This document shows positions 60,954-64,000 of a stretch of DNA of 64,000 bases, piece by piece. How positions within the stretch are numbered: the stretch's first letter is position 1; the number at the start of each line of letters is the position of its first letter. The stretch is taken from the NCBI RefSeq assembly GCF_006489205.2, contig NZ_VFYR02000001.1, positions 1-64,000 of the forward strand. The letters are read 5' to 3'. Origin of the DNA: Brevibacterium sp. XM4083. Its GTDB lineage: Bacteria > Actinomycetota > Actinomycetes > Actinomycetales > Brevibacteriaceae. A model generated the notes under the pieces. The model saw nothing but the letters and a program-made list of their open reading frames with translations. It had not been told where the DNA came from and made no database searches. The position numbers were made by a program, and so were the translations under genes.

Positions 60954-61631
60954 TCATTGGGTTCCGATGAGGATGAGGGTGAGGAGCGGGATGACCTTCT
61001 GCGCGGGCACGCGCCAGTGGCCGCGCGGGAAGTTCTCGAGCCAGCCGGCGGCGGCCAGCGCCTTGAGATGGTGATAGATCTGGCCGGTCGTGCCGAAGCG
61101 GTCGTCGGCACTGAGCTCGGCGACGGTCGTCGCGCCCGAGTGGATCGCCTGGAGGAGTGCGAGCCGGACGGGGTGACTGAACGCCGACAGGGCTGGTGCG
61201 GCCTGTGCGAAATCGATCTCGTCGAACCCTGTCGCGGTCAGCCCCATCTGCCACGCGACTGGGGAATCGGTGCCCGGCGGAGTGACCTGACCGGCATAGG
61301 TGACGCCGCCGCCGTCGCCGAGGCGCTCGACGAGTCCGTTGAGGACCCAGAACGTGTCGTCATCCGGCCCGCCCGCAGAGAAGCGGGGCGCCGAGGCGCC
61401 GCGGGTGGTCGCCTGTTCTCCAGTGGTCGCGCGCTCACCCGATCGTGTGTGCCCACCATCGGTCGCCTGCGCACCCTCGCTCGCGGTGGCCGGTTCCCCC
61501 TCCCGAGAACCGTCGAGCCCCCGCGTGCTTTCGAGCTCGGCCACCCGCGCTTCGAGGGCCCCGAGGCGAGCCTCGAGGGCGGTGCTCGCGGTCGCTGGGG
61601 TGTGCGCGGAATCGGATGACGCGGTGCTCAT
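60954..61631 (-). CDS. ArsR-like helix-turn-helix regulator with N-terminal extension
   Basis: A 225-residue protein. The C-terminal ~110 residues are a winged helix (FSHPVRLALLQAIHSGATTVAEL, then TTGQIYHHLKALAAAGWLENF). The first ~75 residues begin with a short coiled coil (ALEARLGALEARVAELE) and continue as a Thr/Gly/Glu/Arg-rich repeat with ERATTGEQATTRG. Neither possible start has a clear ribosome site. The gene overlies a 16-bp palindrome at its promoter. It precedes the serine hydrolase and membrane protein genes on the same strand and probably controls them. Confidence 0.75.
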   Translation of the reverse strand: MSTASSDSAHTPATASTALEARLGALEARVAELESTRGLDGSREGEPATASEGAQATDGGHTRSGERATTGEQATTRGASAPRFSAGGPDDDTFWVLNGLVERLGDGGGVTYAGQVTPPGTDSPVAWQMGLTATGFDEIDFAQAAPALSAFSHPVRLALLQAIHSGATTVAELSADDRFGTTGQIYHHLKALAAAGWLENFPRGHWRVPAQKVIPLLTLILIGTQ

Positions 61632-61649
61632 GGCTCGAGAATACATGAA

Positions 61650-61665
61650 TTACGTAATTACGTAA
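61650..61665. promoter_or_regulatory. Perfect palindrome TTACGTAATTACGTAA
   Basis: A 16-bp perfect palindrome, itself two TACGTA cores, in a very A+T-rich spot for this genome, just upstream of the ArsR-like gene and in the divergent region shared with the HdeD-like gene. It is an excellent candidate operator for the ArsR-like protein. Confidence 0.75.
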
Positions 61666-61724
61666 ATAGAAGAATATTTGGCTACTGGGACTCGGTGGGG
61701 TCGGAGACCTAAACTGGACGGGTG

Positions 61725-62375
61725 ATGAGTACTGAAGAATCCCGCACCGAACCCGTCGCCCCCGCCTCGGAGCTGATCGCCGAGGCCAGGACGATGGGCG
61801 CGCCGATGATCGTCCGCGGCATCCTCGGTGTCCTCTTCGGCTTCGCCACCGTGTTCTGGCCGCGTGATGCGGTCAATCCGATGCAGCTGTCCCTCGGCGT
61901 CGACATCGTCGATCTGCTCAGCATCGGCTACCTCGCGCTGCTCGCGCTCGCCCTCGTCTACCAGGCTCTGCGCTCGCCGCTGTCGGTGCGCACTGCGATC
62001 TTCGGCCAGGCGATCATCACGGTTCCGGCGATCGTCTTCCTCTTCATGGCCGACCAGCCCGCCGAGGTGCGCGCTGCCCTGAGCATCTGGGCCGTCCTCC
62101 ACGGTCTCATCGAGCTGTGGAACTACCGCAAGCTCGTCCACCACCCGATGGCCTCGGACTTCCTCATCTCCGCCGCCGTCCACGTCCTGCTCGGCATCAT
62201 CCTCCTGTTCGGCACCGACTTCCAGGCACTGGCGATCATCGGCTTCACGGGAGCCGCCTCGCTCATCGCGGGAGTGATCTTCATCATCGGCGGGTACTCG
62301 CGCATCAGCAAGGGCAGACAGGCCGCCCGCAGCGCGGATGCCGCCGACGACGCGCACGACACCGCAGCCGAATAA
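61725..62375 (+). CDS. HdeD-like DUF308 membrane protein
   Basis: A 216-residue protein with six predicted helices in three pairs, typical of the HdeD/DUF308 family linked to acid resistance in enterobacteria. The family cue is MIVRGILGVLFGFATVFWP, repeated in weaker form later. The C-terminal tail is hydrophilic (SRISKGRQAARSADAAD). Either the GTG at 61722 or the ATG at 61725 may start it. It lies 49 bp ahead of the trehalose-phosphatase fusion on the same strand, so they may be co-transcribed as an osmotic or acid stress unit. Confidence 0.82.
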   Translation: MSTEESRTEPVAPASELIAEARTMGAPMIVRGILGVLFGFATVFWPRDAVNPMQLSLGVDIVDLLSIGYLALLALALVYQALRSPLSVRTAIFGQAIITVPAIVFLFMADQPAEVRAALSIWAVLHGLIELWNYRKLVHHPMASDFLISAAVHVLLGIILLFGTDFQALAIIGFTGAASLIAGVIFIIGGYSRISKGRQAARSADAADDAHDTAAE

Positions 62376-62424
62376 CCCGCACCACCGACCGACACCCGAC
62401 CTCCGACCCGAAGCCTGAGGTGAG

Positions 62425-64000
62425 ATGAGCACTGTCGAGAACGACTACGGCCATGTGTCCCCCCTGACTCCGATCTCGGCGTCCGTGTCGTCGTCGGGCC
62501 TCCTCGGCGATCTCGCCGAGGCCAGTCGCGCCCTGCCCGATGAGCTCTTCCGGCGTCTCTTCCAGGTCTCACGGTCACCGTCGCTGCTCATCGCCACCGA
62601 CTACGACGGCACGATCGCGCCGATCGTCGCCAACCCCGCCGAGGCGTACCCGCTCGAGAGCTCGGTCGATTCGCTCCGCGCGCTCGCGCTGCTGCCGTCG
62701 ACCTCGGCGGGCGTCATCTCCGGTCGCAGCCTTCGGGATCTCGCGGCGATGTCCCGGCTGCCGCGCGAGGTCCACCTCTTCGGCTCCCACGGCGGCGAGA
62801 CCGACAGCGAGGTGCACCGCGCGCTCGAACCGCGGCAGCGGGCGGCACTCGAGGCCTTCCGCCGCGACCTCGTCGACACCCTGCCCGCCGAGGTGATCGA
62901 GCACAAGACGGCGGGTGCGGCAGTCCACCTGCGCGGTCTCGACGACGATGCCAGGCAGAAGGTCGAGGACGGCATCGCCGCGCTCGTGGAGAAGCACGAG
63001 ATCTTCCCGACCCGGGGCAAGCAGGTCGTCGACCTCTCCGTCGTGCCCTCGTCGAAGGCCGAGGCTCTGGCGAACCTGCGCGCGGAGACGGGTGCCGAAG
63101 TCGTCGTCTTCATCGGCGATGACCGCTCCGACGAGCTCGCCCTCGAGATCCTCGGCGACTTCGACCTCGGTCTCAAGGTCGGCGACGACGGGACGGAGAC
63201 CCACGCGGAGTTCCGCATCGATTCGCCCGACGTCGTCTCCGTCGTCCTCGCCGCGATCTACGAGCTGCGCAAGTCGTGGCTGTTCGGTCGCGAGGCGATC
63301 CCGATCCAGCGGCACAGCATGCTCGGCAACGGGCAGTCGACGGCCCTCGTCGACCCGGGCGGCAGCATCTGCTGGATGCCTCACCCGCTGCCGCACTCAT
63401 CGTCGATGTTCTCCGAGATCCTCGGCTCCGCCGCCGCCGGCTACTTCGCCGTGGGCGCCGAATCCGGGGTCGACCCGCTCACTCAGCGCTACCTCACGCA
63501 TTCGACGCTGCTCGAGACCCGGTGGCCGGGGCTGAGCTGCATCGACTACCTCGCGCCCGTCGACGGCGCGAGCGACGACACGATCGTCGTCCGTGTCCTC
63601 ACCGGCGACGCGCCCGCGCGGATCCGCTTCGCCCCGCGACTCGACTACGCCACCGTGCCCACCCGGCTCGCGCCGATCCGCGACGGGGTGCGCGTGCTCG
63701 GCACCTCGGAGCCGATCCGGCTCATCGCTCCCGGCGTCGACTTCGAGATCGTCGAGTCGGGACAGTCCCAGACCGCCGAGGCGGTCGTCGTGCCCTCGGA
63801 CTTCCCCGGCGGCCAGGTCGTCCTCGTCCTCGCGTGCGGGTCGGGCACCGGCGACGCCCGGTTCATCGCCGAGGGCGGAGAGGGCCATGTCCGGGATCGG
63901 GCGCTGAACTTCTGGCGCAACTGGGCGAGCACGCTCGCGATCCCCGGCCATCACCGCGAGGAGGTCATCCGGTCCGCGATCACCCTGCGCGCGCTCTGCC
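62425..64000 (+). CDS. otsB: Trehalose-6-phosphate phosphatase fused to a GH15 domain, 5' part
   Basis: An open frame that runs off the right edge; 525 residues are visible. Residues ~50-285 are a HAD-type trehalose-phosphatase: LLIATDYDGTIAPI (Asp59, Asp61), GVISGRSLRDLA, GSHGGE and VFIGDDRSDELAL. From about residue 300 a glycoside hydrolase family 15 domain begins (HSMLGNGQSTALVDPGGSICWM) and continues through NFWRNWASTLAI to the edge; its catalytic acids would lie beyond. The first part would make trehalose from its phosphate; the second belongs to the glucoamylase/trehalase group. GAGGTGAG lies at the ATG. The start and frame are mine from direct translation. Confidence 0.85.
   Translation, partial: MSTVENDYGHVSPLTPISASVSSSGLLGDLAEASRALPDELFRRLFQVSRSPSLLIATDYDGTIAPIVANPAEAYPLESSVDSLRALALLPSTSAGVISGRSLRDLAAMSRLPREVHLFGSHGGETDSEVHRALEPRQRAALEAFRRDLVDTLPAEVIEHKTAGAAVHLRGLDDDARQKVEDGIAALVEKHEIFPTRGKQVVDLSVVPSSKAEALANLRAETGAEVVVFIGDDRSDELALEILGDFDLGLKVGDDGTETHAEFRIDSPDVVSVVLAAIYELRKSWLFGREAIPIQRHSMLGNGQSTALVDPGGSICWMPHPLPHSSSMFSEILGSAAAGYFAVGAESGVDPLTQRYLTHSTLLETRWPGLSCIDYLAPVDGASDDTIVVRVLTGDAPARIRFAPRLDYATVPTRLAPIRDGVRVLGTSEPIRLIAPGVDFEIVESGQSQTAEAVVVPSDFPGGQVVLVLACGSGTGDARFIAEGGEGHVRDRALNFWRNWASTLAIPGHHREEVIRSAITLRALC

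Noticed and set aside
1-64000. tRNA, rRNA or other structured RNA genes
   Set aside because: I looked for tRNA T-arm and acceptor patterns and conserved rRNA stretches and saw none. A tRNAscan or Rfam search would be decisive but could not be run.

Overview
The window is G+C-rich actinobacterial DNA, with strong G/C third positions, SigK/RskA, an IdeR/DtxR-type iron box, an LPXTG-anchored enzyme, a DUF222-type HNH gene and a PPK2 kinase. Gene content suggests a Brevibacterium-like member of the Micrococcales, but the genus is an inference from content and not demonstrated. About 53 protein genes are supported. I saw no rRNA, tRNA, insertion sequence, prophage or CRISPR array.

Layout. 1-3 kb: the 3' end of an HNH gene, then a divergent iron-uptake pair (siderophore-interacting reductase and siderophore-binding lipoprotein) around an iron box. 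3-9 kb: a 1318-aa repeat-rich membrane protein, a divergent single-pass membrane protein and a small cytoplasmic unknown. 9-21 kb: a catabolic island with an ornithine cyclodeaminase/mu-crystallin-type enzyme, a LysR regulator, a Rieske oxygenase with its coupled reductase, a proline racemase/hydroxyproline epimerase-family enzyme coupled to an N-demethylase-type flavoenzyme, a GntR regulator and a ProP-like transporter. Together they look like uptake and stepwise N-demethylation of a quaternary amine, most likely proline betaine or hydroxyproline betaine. 21-28 kb: an Orn/Lys/Arg decarboxylase with a LysR regulator, an Rrf2 regulator with a TauE/SafE exporter, a GH25 muramidase and an AlaA-like aminotransferase. 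29-37 kb: two TetR/ABC export units, an acetyltransferase and a sortase-anchored alkaline phosphatase. 37-41 kb: a NarL-type two-component system and a TetR/membrane-protein pair. 41-46 kb: RskA, SigK, a fasciclin lipoprotein and a membrane molybdoenzyme, all on the minus strand. 46-64 kb: mainly housekeeping and accessory genes (OsmC proteins, TRIC-like channel, GPP34, PPK2, isochorismatase-like hydrolase, MOSC, kynureninase with an Lrp regulator, RecQ, Rieske lipoprotein, serine hydrolase unit, HdeD-like protein) and, at the right edge, the start of a trehalose-phosphatase/GH15 fusion.

Three genome-level signals stand out. (1) The 10-mer GCCGAGGYGG occurs about 51 times by eye, roughly 35 forward and 16 reverse. 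It lies in genes of both strands and in gaps, which suggests a DNA-level function such as a Chi or FtsK-orienting element. (2) Nearly every gap longer than about 200 bp has its own short tandem repeat, with units of 7 to 31 bp. The most elaborate is a 31-bp phased array organised into 218-bp higher-order repeats at 50.0-50.7 kb, with a relative at 26.1 kb. (3) Similar short repeats have expanded in frame inside proteins, including the ATP-binding domain of a histidine kinase and the effector domain of a GntR regulator.
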